Origin: Myxococcales bacterium
Lineage (GTDB): Bacteria; Myxococcota_A; Polyangia; Polyangiales; Polyangiaceae
Length of the DNA: 64,000 nucleotides
Direction: 5' to 3'
NCBI GenBank assembly: GCA_016703425.1
Contig: JADJCA010000022.1
Coordinates: 1 to 64,000 of the forward strand
In this document: in pieces, positions 43,679 through 54,018 of the stretch
Numbering within the stretch: position 1 is the first letter of the stretch
Layout: every line of letters begins with the position of its first letter
Program-made: the position numbers and the translations under genes
The notes under the pieces: generated by a model
Seen by the model: the letters and a program-made list of their open reading frames with translations, nothing else
Databases searched by the model: none
What the model was told of the DNA's origin: nothing

Positions 43679-46600
43679 GTCGCGCGGCGGCGCCGGCGAA
43701 GCGCAAGCAAGGCAAGCGCGAGCTCCGGTCCGGGCCCGCTAGACGTTCCCGCGACAGTGCAGCCATCGCTTGCGTTCGTCGACTCCGTCGCGAGCGACGC
43801 GTCAGCGACCGGCCCGACGGGCGGCGCCGGCGGGTGACTTGCACCGTCGAGATCGCCCCGACCAACGGCTTGGCTCCCATCCACGGCGGAGCTCTGCGCG
43901 TCGTTGACGGTCGCGGCATCAAGCGTCGCGCCATCGCTGCCAGCCCCCGCTTCCGCGCCTGGACCGGCGTCTTCGAGCGCTCCTGGCGCGTCGGATGAGG
44001 CATCGGCGGAGTCTAAGCCGGCATCCGTTGACGCGTCGGGGGCTGGAGCGCCACACACTTGGGCGACGCAAAAGGTAGACGCACAGTCACCGTCCACGGA
44101 ACACGCCTCGCCGTCTCCGGCGAAAGTGATGGCCCTCGTGAAGGCGCGCGGTGCGCCGGCGTCATCGTCGTATCGAAAGTAGGCCTCAACGAAGCCGCGC
44201 TCACCATTGCCGGAGACGACTCGACCGAGAATCCGTGAGTCGATGGGAGCTCCGGCCTGCGCTGAAGACGTCACCGGCAAAGCGGAGCCACGACGAATCC
44301 GCTCCCATCGCTCGCGCAACAGACCCGCGTCGTCGGCGTCTTCGGTCACGGCAACAACGCTCACGGAATCGAATGCCGCCAGCGTGCCCGCGCCTGTAAA
44401 CGCCGCGCCGGCTAGTGAAGCAAAATCGGTGGGCCGGAGTTGAACGTAACGCGCAGGAACTCCCAATTGACCGAGCGCGACCAACTCGATGTTTCCGGAG
44501 GAGTCGCGCGCCGGAATGACGGGGGACTGGCAGGACGATCCAGGAAGGGTGGCGACTCCGCTGACCGCGCCGGTCTTCGCGCCTACCCGGCCCACGAGCC
44601 CAACACACTGGCTCACGGAGTAAATGACGAAGTCGTCGGCAAGAGCACCAAGGCTCAGGAGGCTTCCGATCTTTGGAACGCTCAATGGCACCGCGTCGAG
44701 CCACGCGCCCTCGCGGAGGCGCGCAGCTTTTCCGCCGGCAGCCACCAGCGTTGTGCCGCCGGTCGTAGCCAGCCTCGGCGTGGCGGCCATCCCGAAGATC
44801 AACGGAGCGGTATCGACGAGCGTTCCGTCGGCCTCGACCCGACGCACACTGGCACTCGTCCCGTTGAACCACGCTGCGAGGAAGTGGCTGCCGTCGTGAA
44901 TCACCTGAGGCGGATCGGCGCCCGGGGTAGCGGCGCCAAGCAGCGTGGCGGACGACTGCGTCGGCACGCCTAGACGGTCCACGGGAAGTGCGAACGCAGC
45001 GCCCCGGCTGTCAACCCACACGACGAGACCCCCGTTCGGGCCGTACGCGAGCCCGAGCGGTCCTTGGCTCGCAGCGTGCACGATGACTTCCGTGGGTCCG
45101 CTGGCCACGCCCGTCGTCGTCGAAACGCGAAACAAGGACGGATAGGCGAGCACGGCAAACTCGGGACCACTCCCTGCTCCGCCGTAGAGTTGGCCCGCAG
45201 GCAAAGCGATGGGCGTCGAGTCCAAGGCCGCGCCGGTCGTAGCGTCGAAACGCGAAAGGCTCACGTTGCCATCCGCGTCCATTTGGAGGAAGCCAAACTG
45301 TCCCGTCGCCGCGATGGGCAAGCGCTTAGCGCCACGGAGGGCGGGCGCGAGGTCGATGGTATCGCCCGTCGCGGCGGCCACACGTTTGCTCCGCAACACC
45401 TGTTGGTCGACTCCCGTCACCAGGAATCGCTCCCCGTCGAAAGGGACGAGGCCCGGTTGAACGTCGACGAGACCGAGGGACACAGGCGCCGGATCCATCG
45501 TTGCAAACGTTCCAGCCGAAAAGCGCTGGTAGAAGCCTTCGCGGACGCCCGCCGGGGAAACCTCGCTCCAAGCGACGAGGACGGCGCCGCCGCCCACGCC
45601 AACCGCGCGCACCCCTGTTGCGGGAACCAGGCTCTTCACCGTGGTCACGTTGAGGTCCGCGTCGACCCGCTTCAACTCGCCCGCTAGGGAAACGAAGAAT
45701 GGCGACACGCCGTCGTAGCCGAGCGGAGGATACGCGCAGGCGCCAGAATCCACTTGTCCGGCCCGGAGGAGTTCACCGTCGGATTCGCGGATGCGCGCGA
45801 CATACCCAGCGCAACCTCGCTCGACCATGACCACGTAGGATGTGCCGTCGAACACGATGCTCGGCGGCGCGAACGATTGGCCCGACGCTACCTCGCGGGC
45901 CAAGACGCGGCGGGGGACCTCAAGGCGGGCACCGTCGGCAGCCCGCACGCGCGAGGCAAACAGATCACCGCTGCTGTCGCTGAACGCCACGAGATACGTA
46001 GCGGTACCGCGGGCCACCGTCGCACTCTCGAGGTACGCCGCCAACGCGACGTCCGGCACCTCAAGCGCCTGGCCGACGGAGATCGTCGGATCAAGAACCG
46101 CGGGATAGCTACTGCTAGCGAGCAGAAGCTCCGGTACGCGAAGGACGATGGTCGTCCCATCCCATTGCGTGTCGACCGATGTCTTGCGCCCTTCACGGTC
46201 GATCCAAACACCGTTCGTGATCGTCACCCGGCGAGAGCCCGCTCCCAAGACAAGGCCGTCGGCGCTGCGTCTAGGCTCGACAGCCAAGGTGCCCGCCACG
46301 CGGACGCGAAGCACGAGATCACCGGCCTCGTGCGGACGCGACGGAAACCGCCACGACTGCTCCACCCCAGACCAGCGATTGCGAATGTGCTCCTCAAAGG
46401 AGGAGAACTCGCGAATGGCCACACCGTCCTCGGTTAAACGCACACGGCGCGCGGGCGCCGCCTGAAGTGCCAGCGTCAGGGCACCGGCGGGAAAGCTAAG
46501 TTCGACGCCGTCCCGGTGTACGGTCGCCATATGCAGCCGGCCGTGCGCCGTAGCCACGTCGTTCACCGAACGAAACGCGAGCGCGCGCTCCGTTCGTTGG

Positions 46601-46738
46601 GCTAGCTCTAGCGCGACGACCTTGGCTACGGGTGCCTTGATCCCTTGGGCCTCGGTCGTGGAGCGGCATGCTAGGTCAGTGACAGCGGCGACGAAGACGC
46701 CGAGGCTAATGAACGCTGCGCGGCGGTGGCGGCCTGAA
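43675..46738 (-). CDS. Large propeller-like lipoprotein with MYXO-CTERM tail (paralogue B)
   Basis: About 1000 residues. A lipoprotein signal near the start (FISLGVFVAAVTDLAC, Cys codon 46668-46666) leads to a beta-rich N-domain. A long series of ~50-residue units follows, with FDG/DGxxFLVxW and RVEADGTLVDTAPL motifs: a WD/NHL-like propeller or several. Then come a Cys module (GEACSVDGDCASTFCVAQVCG), an Asp/Ala linker and a tail, SDGCTVAG, hydrophobic helix, RRRRRAT, matching MYXO-CTERM. The frame continues upstream without a stop into the tail of paralogue A and no start codon fits, so an indel near 46735 has joined the two genes. The stated 5' boundary is approximate. Confidence 0.65.
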
Positions 46739-49451
46739 CCGCGCCTCCGACGGCTGAAGAGCGCCACGCTTGCGAGGAGCCCGGACCAGAACGGCAGCGA
46801 CCGCGAGCCTCGACCGACGGTGCATCCGCCGCCGGCCGTGTGCGAACCCTGACGCGAGACCGCGGGCGCACCGGACGGAGGCACACCGCACGGTGTTGCC
46901 GAATCCTGACACGGCGGCGCGGTCGCCGGCTCTTCGGCGGACGCGTCGAGCGAGACCGGGGTCGCGACAATAGCGCTCTCGTATGGGGCGTCCCCGATAC
47001 CAGCATCGGGGCTAGCGGCGTCGGGCGCGGGAAGCGTGGCGTCGGACGCAGCGTCACCGGAGCCAGCCTCAGGGGACCCCGCATCAGCGGCGCCGCAGCC
47101 GGGCGCGTCGCAACACGCGCCGTTCACGCAGAGGATCGAACCGCACTCCTCCGCAACGGTGCACGCGTCACCGGGCTGACCGAAGGTGACCAGCCTCGCG
47201 TAGACGCGCGAATTGTTGACGGGAGGCTCGTGCTCAAACGCTTCGTACGCAACGAGGGCGCGACCAAATGGCAAGACTCCGACGCGCGCCGATGAGAGCG
47301 GTCTCGACGAAGTCGACACCGCCACCACCAGTGGCGCACCGAGCGTCGCGAGGTCCGATGCGCGAAGCCGGTGCAGCAGAACCTCACCGGACGGCGAGAT
47401 GGACGAGTAGAAGACGTTGCGACCGTCGGTCGCCACGTTGTCGGGCGCCACGCCGTCGGGGATCGCGACGCCCGAAGGATCGAGGTTGGCTTGATCGGTC
47501 GGTCGGATGCGGTAGCCGCGAGAGGGACTGAAGTACCCGGGAGTGAGCAGGAGGTAGTTCCCCGCCGCGAAGAGGAGAGCCGGCGGTGCCGCGTTGAGGT
47601 TGCTGATGGGCGCCGACAGCACGTCGATGAGGCCGAGCGCCCCATCCGCCGCAACGGTTCGCGCGAGCCACTCAAAGTTGCCGCCGTAGTGCTGAAAGAC
47701 GACGAGAAATGAGCTCCCGTCGCTCGCAACGACTTGCTTGTGTGGAAAGACGCCCGTGATGGAGCTGTGGGCTGACAGTAGCGCCCCTGAGCCGTCGAAC
47801 CGCTGGCCGACCCCGCCCGGCTCCAAGGCCAGTCCAACGCGATTGGAGAGCGTCGCTAGCGACTCGGCGCAGTAGTAGGTCGGCTCCTGCGAAAGGAGGC
47901 CCCCGGTGGCAGCGGGAATTCTGCTGATGTCGCCACACCCCCTGCCTGCTGTAACGAGAAAATCTTCACCGTCGAACACGGCTAGGTTTGCTCGAATCCC
48001 GCCCGAAACGACGAACGGTACGGAGTCGAGGCGCGCCCCGGTAGGCCCGAAGCGTGTCCCCAGCACACCGGTCGCCTCGCCCACGACCGCCGCACGCGGA
48101 TCGGACCACGCGACTAAGAAAGTCTCCTTGCCGGCCGCGACGAGCGGGCGTGTTTGGGCTTCGGTGCGGAGGGCCAGTGAAATGGGCGCAGCATCAAGCC
48201 ACATTCCGTCGCTGACGCGCATGCGCCTAATTGCGGAGTGCCCGAGGGCCACAAGGGTCGAACCGTCGACCGTCAACCCGCGAACGGCGAAGCCCGGAGA
48301 CAGGGGGGCGGCATCCAGGCGCGTGCCCGTCGCGCCTTCAAGGCGCAGCACTCCCGAGCCCGCCGTGCCGCTGCACGCCATCACGAAACGCCCCATGGTT
48401 CCCGTGAGCTCCACGTACCGACCGCAGTCGGGAAGCACGAGGGAGCCGCGTCGAGCAAGCTGCCTGTTGCCGGGTCCACGCGTCGCACCTGCAGGGTCGT
48501 GTCGGGAGCGCGCCACGCAACTCAGAATCGCGTTCCATGAAAGGCGACGCGTGGGGTGGCTGGCGGGCCGCCGTCGCTGGGTCCGAGAGCAAAGGGCATC
48601 GCGTCGACGAGCTGCCCGGTCGCGGCATCGTAGCGCTGCGCGACCGCTTCGCGATCGACGCCGTTCGACCGAAATCGGGTCCACACGACGAGCGCCGTCG
48701 AAGCGCCGAGCGCGGCGTGTACCTCGTCATACCCTTGGAACAGCGTGCCAAGGAATGTTGGCCCGGTCCCTTCCAGCGTTAGATCGGTACCGAAGCGGTA
48801 GGCGTAGATGCCCCAGCCCTGGTCAACGATTGTGTGGGGGATGAACGAGAAGCGCGTGCCGTCGAAGAGCCAATTGACGCCGAGTTGGGACGCGTAGACA
48901 CCGAGATCCTTGCCGCCACCGTCGAGCAAGGTGCCGTCGGCTTCGCGCAAGCGCGACGCACGCATCGTGGACCCCGCCCTCCAAGCCATCGCGAAGTGCG
49001 TGCCGTCGAAGGCGACGCCGACATCGCTGCCGGCCGCCAATTCGCGATTCGGCGCGAGCGGAGCCCCATCGCTTTTGCGCAGGCGCATCCCGTAGATGCG
49101 CCCGCCGCCGTCGCGCGAGGTCACGAGGTAGCTGGTGGCACCGGCGGTGAGTCGGAGCTCCGCCAACGGAACACTCTCGGGCGCCGGCACGTCGACCTCC
49201 AGGTCAGTGCCGATATCGTGACGTGCGTAGCGAAGGACTCGACCGTCGCGAACCACCGTGCCGTAGCCCTCCCACCCCACGGCGTTTGGCGCTGGCCTCG
49301 CGAAGTCGTGAGCGGGCCTCGGGCCGGCCGAGGTTTGGATCGCTGCGCCGCGTCGCGACGACGTCACGTCCTTCTGGTCCCCGTCCAGACACGCGACGCC
49401 GGTCAGCACAGTCGTGACCGCAGCAACCGCCCCAAAGAGCCGCTTCACCAT
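46739..49451 (-). pseudogene. Large propeller-like lipoprotein with MYXO-CTERM tail (paralogue A), disrupted
   Basis: From ATG 49451 a lipoprotein signal (VTTVLTGVAC) leads to propeller-like repeats (DGTHFAMAWRAG, DGTRFSFIP). An in-frame TGA at 48524-48522 interrupts FHGTRF-stop-VAWRAP, and near 48420 the match shifts frame to YVELTGTMGRFVMACSG. It then continues to a Cys module (DACTVAEECGSILCVNGACC), linker and MYXO-CTERM tail (GGGCTVGRG, hydrophobic helix, SRRRRG). No stop follows; the frame runs into paralogue B. Layout and motifs match paralogue B, so this is a tandem duplication. Whether the three defects are real or sequence errors cannot be settled from this sequence. Confidence 0.6.
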
Positions 49452-49510
49452 GCCCCCCCCCGTATCGAGCGCGCGTCCGACGCGGCCAGCCGGAGTCTAG
49501 CGGAATTCCA

Positions 49511-49752
49511 GTGAAGCGACCCGATTGGCCGGTGTCACCTTCGAGGAAGCAGCCACAGTCTTTCTTCGACCCCCGCGCGCAGATCTTCGACGATCCGGAA
49601 AACGCGGGATCGGAGATACGATTTCTGTTCATGGGACTCTCCGCGGCGAGACGCACCCTCGTCGTCGTGCATGTCGAGCGCGGAGAACACCTGCGCGTCA
49701 TCAGTGCGCGAGAGGCAACAAGGGCGAACGGCGCCGCGTGGAAGAAGGGTGA
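49511..49752 (+). pseudogene. BrnT-type toxin remnant, frameshifted
   Basis: BrnT-family RNase toxin, readable in pieces. An upstream frame gives AGVTFEEAATVFL; after a shift near 49564 the main frame gives DPRAQIFDDPE, EIRFLFMGLSAARRTLVVVHV and ERGEHLRVISAREAT, the strong family block. A second shift near 49725 gives GERRRVEEG-stop at 49752, the usual BrnT end. The N-terminal Trp-Asp segment expected before AGVTF is missing or damaged, and no good start codon is present, so this copy may be a real 5'-truncated remnant. It is followed directly by an antitoxin-like gene. Confidence 0.6.
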
Positions 49753-49756
49753 CCCG

Positions 49757-49959
49757 ATGAAGAAGGAATACACACTCGGCAAGGCCCGGCCGAACGCATA
49801 CGCAAAGCGGATTGGCGATGCAGGCGCACAGTCCTCTTAGAGCGGTTTCTCAAGGCCGAGCACTTCGTCCGGCTGGACGAAGACGTCGCCAACGCGTTTG
49901 AAGACGATGCAGCCGTGAACGAGGCTCTTCGCTTGTGCTCCGTGCGACGGCGCTCGTGA
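49757..49959 (+). pseudogene. BrnA-like antitoxin, frameshifted
   Basis: Starts at ATG 49757, four bases after the toxin stop, with MKKEYTLGKARPNAYAKRIG, which is how antitoxins partnered with BrnT often open. Near 49832 a one-base shift (a lost C in TCCC) leads to LLERFLKAEHFVRLDEDVAN and AVNEALRLCSVRRRS, ending at 49959. FVRLDEDVAxxF followed by VNEALR is a ribbon-helix-helix-type segment. Without the shift the frame stops after ~28 residues. The pair is a type II module, probably inactive if the indels are real. Confidence 0.55.
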
Positions 49960-50027
49960 CACGGCGCCCCGAAGGCCCGGCTCGGCGCCGTGGGCGCAAG
50001 TCGGCTCTCCCCCCGCCCCTCGCCCCT

Positions 50028-51245
50028 CTACGGCGCGACGCGCGCGACGTCCACCGCCGGCAGCACCACGAGCGCTTGCGCGACCTTTGAAAGGTCGGCC
50101 TCGTCGACGGTGACGTTGCGGCCATTGTTGGCGTCGTTCTGCACCACGACCTTGTAGCCACCCTCGGGCGCTTGCACGGTCGTCTCGGCGAAGGCCACCG
50201 CGCCGCTCGGCGTGTCCACAAGCGCCTGCGCGCGCGCGTTGCCGATGAGCTTTGTCTTCGAGACCGACACCGACGCCTGCGCGATCAACAGGCCGTCGCC
50301 GACTTGCGCCGTCTTGAGATCGATCAGCGTGGGGCGGAGCTGCGTGCCGCGGATCTCGGAGTTTTCGATGCTGACGCCGGCGGAGCGATACACCCCGACG
50401 CCGACGAGCGCGTTGTTCTCGATGAGCGACGTGCCGCCGATGGACAACGTGCGCGCGCCTTCGAGCCGTTGCGCCCAGATGCCCCGTTCGCCGTTGGCGC
50501 GAACGATGACGCCATCGAGCGCCGCGGTGGTGCCCTTGCCATCGACGAGCAAGCCCACCGCTTGGTTTCGTTCGATGGCCACCTTCGAGAGCGTTAGGCG
50601 AGCGCCCTCCTGAACCACGAGGCCCGCGCCGCCCGAAAGCGAGGGGCTGTTGCTTTCGGTCACCTCTCCGCCGGTCCATTCGACCATGGCGCCACGAAGC
50701 TGAACGCCAACGGCGGAACCGCGAACGCGAACGTCTGTGTAGACATGCTTCTCGGCGGCGCCGCAGTTGTCGCAGCTCGCGGCGAGGCCCGTCTTGGCGG
50801 ACTTCTCGATCGTCACGTCCTTGATGACGACAGGTCCGCCGCGAACGGCCACGCCGAGGCCCAAGGACTCGAGCACCGAGAGGCCACACAGCGCAGAGCC
50901 GTCGCCACCGACGAGCGAGATGGCCGGCTTGTCGGCCGTCGCCCCGGTCAAGATGGCGCGCTGGTTCTTGGCGCTCGCCAAGGTGACCCCCCGCGGCACC
51001 ACAAAGCTGCCCTTGTACGTCTTGCTCACGACCACCACGCACGCCCCCGGCGCGGCCGTAGAAAGGGCCTCCTCCAAGGCCGAGCCGTCATCGCCGCCGG
51101 CGACAATCTCGGTGCAACGAAGCGCGTCGGGCGCGTCGGGCGGCGACTGCTTGAAGCCCTCGCACCCCGTCACCAGGAAGCTGGCGAGGCCGAGCAGCGC
51201 GCTTCGAAAGAGCCGGCGGGACGGGGTTGAAGGGGCGGGGCGCAT
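50028..51245 (-). CDS. Right-handed beta-helix lipoprotein
   Basis: Secreted lipoprotein of 405 residues. The signal ends LASFLVTGC. Residues ~45-390 contain short repeating strands of ~22-25 residues with Val/Ile/Gly/Asn patterns (VVIKDVTIEKSAKTG, LTLSKVAIERNQAVG, VSIENSEIRGTQL), as in pectate-lyase-like parallel beta helices of the NosD/PbH1 type. No catalytic motif stands out, so it may be a binding rather than lytic protein. One Cys pair (SCDNCG) lies mid-way. A near-consensus TATACT lies 12 bp before the ATG. Confidence 0.7.
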   Translation of the reverse strand: MRPAPSTPSRRLFRSALLGLASFLVTGCEGFKQSPPDAPDALRCTEIVAGGDDGSALEEALSTAAPGACVVVVSKTYKGSFVVPRGVTLASAKNQRAILTGATADKPAISLVGGDGSALCGLSVLESLGLGVAVRGGPVVIKDVTIEKSAKTGLAASCDNCGAAEKHVYTDVRVRGSAVGVQLRGAMVEWTGGEVTESNSPSLSGGAGLVVQEGARLTLSKVAIERNQAVGLLVDGKGTTAALDGVIVRANGERGIWAQRLEGARTLSIGGTSLIENNALVGVGVYRSAGVSIENSEIRGTQLRPTLIDLKTAQVGDGLLIAQASVSVSKTKLIGNARAQALVDTPSGAVAFAETTVQAPEGGYKVVVQNDANNGRNVTVDEADLSKVAQALVVLPAVDVARVAP

Positions 51246-51296
51246 GGAGGGCTCCCCAGTATACGGCGCCGAGTCCGTGGGGCTTCCCTCCTCGGA

Positions 51297-52349
51297 TCAA
51301 TTAACGGGCGGGACCCCCGACCTTTCGAAGAATTCGAGCATCTCACGGGCCGTTTGGCGGGCCGAGGCGAGGTCGCCGGCTGGATGGCTGCGGACCATCC
51401 AGACGTGCGCGTAGGGGACCGTGCAGACCTCGAGGGCGCGGCCCATCTGGCACGCCGTGCGACGGCAAACGGCGTTCACGGGTGAACGCGTCACCCCCGC
51501 GTCTTCGGTGCAGCCGCTCACGCGGCTCCACGTCCGAACGGTCTCCGACAGGGGGCGCGTCCGGAAGGGCCCGCCGCCGTCGGGCGGGATCACGTCGTCG
51601 CCGATGCCATTAACAAGGAGGACGCTCACGGGCTCGCGGGGCTCGCAGGGGTGCACGCCAAGCACGGCGCCCACACTGGCCACCGCCCCGACACGCTCCG
51701 GATGGGCGCAGGCGAACGCCTGCCCAAGAAAGCCACCGTTGGAGAACCCGGTCACGTAGAGGCGTTCGTCGTCGATGCATGCACGCTCGCGAAGGTCATC
51801 GGCGATGGCCAAGAGGAGCCCAACGTCGTCGAGTTTGCTCTTCGCCGCTTCACCACAACAGTCGCCCCCGTTGAAGCTCTTGCGAACGCCCTCGGGCGCC
51901 ACCGTCACCCAGTTTTTCGTACCGAACACCTCGGCGAGATGCGTGTGACGCAAAAACTCGTTCGTCGACGAGCCGAAGGGGTGGACCGTAAAGAGGATCT
52001 GTGCTGGCGCGTCGTACCGGTTCATTGGCAAGCGCGCTTCGTAGCGCTGTTCGCCTTCGGGCCGCGACACGGTGCCGTGGAACTCGCGTGGTGCATCACG
52101 CCGCTCGCAGCCGGGCGCGCGCGCGCGCTTGGGCGCCGCCGCGTCGAGGGCCGCGGCGTCGACGGGCGCGGCCTCGGGCGCTGCATCCGCGATAGCCTTC
52201 GGCGACGAGGGTGCCGGCGTGACGACGGTCGACGATGCGTCGCCGCGGCCCGCGTCACGCTGTTCGCAGCCTCCACACGCCGCCATCGAGAGCGTCGTTC
52301 CCAGGAACACCAGGGCGGCGACGATCGGCTGCGCAAAGGCAATTTTCAC
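51297..52349 (-). CDS. PHB-depolymerase / feruloyl-esterase-family lipoprotein
   Basis: Exported alpha/beta hydrolase of 350 residues with a lipoprotein signal (LSMAAC, then GGCEQ) and an Ala/Pro/Asp linker. The catalytic domain has the oxyanion segment FTVHPFGSST, nucleophile elbow GFSNGG, the Asp in VNGIGDDVIP and a C-terminal His in YAHVWMVRSHPAG. It resembles the LpqC/poly(3-hydroxybutyrate) depolymerase and feruloyl esterase group. Several Cys suggest disulphides. The start GTG at 52349 lies 7 bp after TAGATT. Substrate unknown; an ester of plant or polyester origin is likely. Confidence 0.8.
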   Translation of the reverse strand: MKIAFAQPIVAALVFLGTTLSMAACGGCEQRDAGRGDASSTVVTPAPSSPKAIADAAPEAAPVDAAALDAAAPKRARAPGCERRDAPREFHGTVSRPEGEQRYEARLPMNRYDAPAQILFTVHPFGSSTNEFLRHTHLAEVFGTKNWVTVAPEGVRKSFNGGDCCGEAAKSKLDDVGLLLAIADDLRERACIDDERLYVTGFSNGGFLGQAFACAHPERVGAVASVGAVLGVHPCEPREPVSVLLVNGIGDDVIPPDGGGPFRTRPLSETVRTWSRVSGCTEDAGVTRSPVNAVCRRTACQMGRALEVCTVPYAHVWMVRSHPAGDLASARQTAREMLEFFERSGVPPVN

Positions 52350-52417
52350 ACTTGCGAATCTATCCGATGGGCCCGGAAGACGACGAATTCGGCGATCGTG
52401 TCGCTCGAAAGTCGCTC

Positions 52418-52423
52418 TAGAGT
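52418..52423 (+). promoter_or_regulatory. -10-like TAGAGT, leaderless spacing
   Basis: TAGAGT, six bases (TCGGCC), then the GTG at 52430. No Shine-Dalgarno and no clear -35. Confidence 0.4.
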
Positions 52424-52429
52424 TCGGCC

Positions 52430-53542
52430 GTGGAGCTCGTCCGCCTCTCCGTCCTCCCGCTCTCCGTGCCCTTGCTCGAACCGTTCGCCATCGCGACGGG
52501 GACCATGCACGAGACGCGCTCGGTCCTCGTCGAAGCGCACGTTCACCACGACGGAAAGGTTCACGTCGGCATCGGCGAGGCGGCGGCGCTGCCGCCCGTG
52601 ACCGAATGCGACCAACCGGAGCTGCTGCAGTTTGGCCGAGCGGCCGCGGAGGCGTGCTGTCCGCTTCTCCTCTCGACCGTCGAGGCGCTCGCGGCGGACC
52701 TCAAGGCTCGCGTCCCCTCGCCGGAGCTCCGGGGCGGCGTGGAGGCCGCGGTCCTCGACGCGTGGGCGAGGCACCTCGGGGTGGCGACCTTTGAGCTGCT
52801 CGGGGCCGGCGCGACTTCGGCGGCCACTTCAGCTCTAACCTCGGAAGCGCCCACGCTCGCGTTCGTGACCGACATCACCTTGCCCATCGGCGAGGCGCAG
52901 CACATGGCCAAGCTCGCGCGCCGGTACCGGGAAGCGGGCTTTTCGTCCTTCAAGGTCAAGGTCGGCCGCGCCCTCGACGACGACGTCCGAGCCCTCGAGG
53001 CCATCGCCTCGAGCGTGCCCGATGCGCGCTTTCGCATCGACGCCAACGGCGGCTACGCGCTCGCGGAGGCGCAGGCGCTCGTGAAGGCGACGGCGCACCT
53101 CACGCTCGAGTGTTTCGAGCAGCCTTGCGCCCGCGGCGCCGAGGACGACATGGCGCGCCTGCAGCGCGAGGTCCCCTTCCCCGTCGTGGCCGACGAGTCG
53201 CTCCGGAGCGACGACGATCTGACGCGCATCCTGGCTTCGCGCTGCGCCCGCGGCGCGAACCTGAAGCTCGCCAAGCTCGGCGGCTTGGTCGCCGCGCGCG
53301 ACGTCGGGCGCCGTGCGCAAGCCGCGGGGCTCCACGTGATGACCGGCGCCATGGTGGAGACGCGCCTCGGCCTGTCGGCGATGCTGCACGTGGCCGCGTC
53401 GCTCGGGACCGTCACGTGGATCGACCTCGACACGCAAATGCTCTTGGCGGAAGAGGCCTTCGTCGGCGGCTACGATGGCGACGGCCCGCAGATGACGCTG
53501 CGACGGGGCGTCGGCTTGAACGTGGAGAGGATCGCGCGATGA
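52430..53542 (+). CDS. Dipeptide epimerase (L-Ala-D/L-Glu type), enolase superfamily
   Basis: Cytoplasmic enzyme of 370 residues. The capping domain opens with the family pattern VPLLEPFAIATGT. The barrel has the acid-base Lys pair FKVKVG, metal ligands in RIDANGGY, CFEQP and VADES, the second base Lys in NLKLAKLGG, and the DLDT near the C-terminus that marks the Ala-Glu epimerase group, which recycles murein dipeptides. The GTG at 52430 is six bases after a -10-like hexamer. It ends in ATGA, overlapping the UPF0262 gene. Epimerase activity is likely; exact dipeptide preference is inferred. Confidence 0.88.
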   Translation: MELVRLSVLPLSVPLLEPFAIATGTMHETRSVLVEAHVHHDGKVHVGIGEAAALPPVTECDQPELLQFGRAAAEACCPLLLSTVEALAADLKARVPSPELRGGVEAAVLDAWARHLGVATFELLGAGATSAATSALTSEAPTLAFVTDITLPIGEAQHMAKLARRYREAGFSSFKVKVGRALDDDVRALEAIASSVPDARFRIDANGGYALAEAQALVKATAHLTLECFEQPCARGAEDDMARLQREVPFPVVADESLRSDDDLTRILASRCARGANLKLAKLGGLVAARDVGRRAQAAGLHVMTGAMVETRLGLSAMLHVAASLGTVTWIDLDTQMLLAEEAFVGGYDGDGPQMTLRRGVGLNVERIAR

Positions 53543-54018
53543 GAGACTTGCGGATCGACGAGGCCGCTTGGAGCGCGGCCAACGCGGCGCGCCGGGCCGA
53601 ATGGCGCACCGTCATCGACGACCTCCTCGAAGACGGCGACTTCGCGTCCCGACTCCAAGGGCGATACGGCCTCGTGACCGTGGCGACCGACGACGTGCAC
53701 TTCGAGTTCCTCGACGACGACGGCTTCGTCGTCGAGACGATCTCGCTCCCGGTGCCACTCTTGCGCCCGCGCATCGACGAATACCTCGCGGTCATTCGTC
53801 GCCTCGATGAAGGCGCCGGGCACCGCGAGTCTTCGTGGATCGAGTCCGTCGACATGGCCAAGAAGGTCATCCACGACGGCGCCGCCCGCGCCCTCATCGC
53901 TGCGGCCCCGAGCTTCGCAGCCGATCACGACACGGGGCGCCTCCTATTTTCCCTCGTCGTGTCTCTCCTCGTCGACACGACGAAGCTCGCCCACGCGCAC
54001 GGTCACCGGCGCGCTTGA
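53539..54018 (+). CDS. UPF0262-family protein
   Basis: Protein of 159 residues. The C-terminal half matches UPF0262: SLPVPLLRPRIDEYLAVIRR, SSWIESVDMAKKVIHDGAA, and DTGRLLFSLVVSLL. The N-terminal part (VTVATDDVHFEFLDDDGF) is the beta section. No biochemical role is established for UPF0262, which I associate mainly with alphaproteobacteria. Here its ATG overlaps the dipeptide epimerase stop, so the two are translationally coupled, hinting at a role in cell-wall peptide turnover. Its 3' end overlaps the convergent DUF882 gene by 16 bp. Confidence 0.75.
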   Translation: MRDLRIDEAAWSAANAARRAEWRTVIDDLLEDGDFASRLQGRYGLVTVATDDVHFEFLDDDGFVVETISLPVPLLRPRIDEYLAVIRRLDEGAGHRESSWIESVDMAKKVIHDGAARALIAAAPSFAADHDTGRLLFSLVVSLLVDTTKLAHAHGHRRA

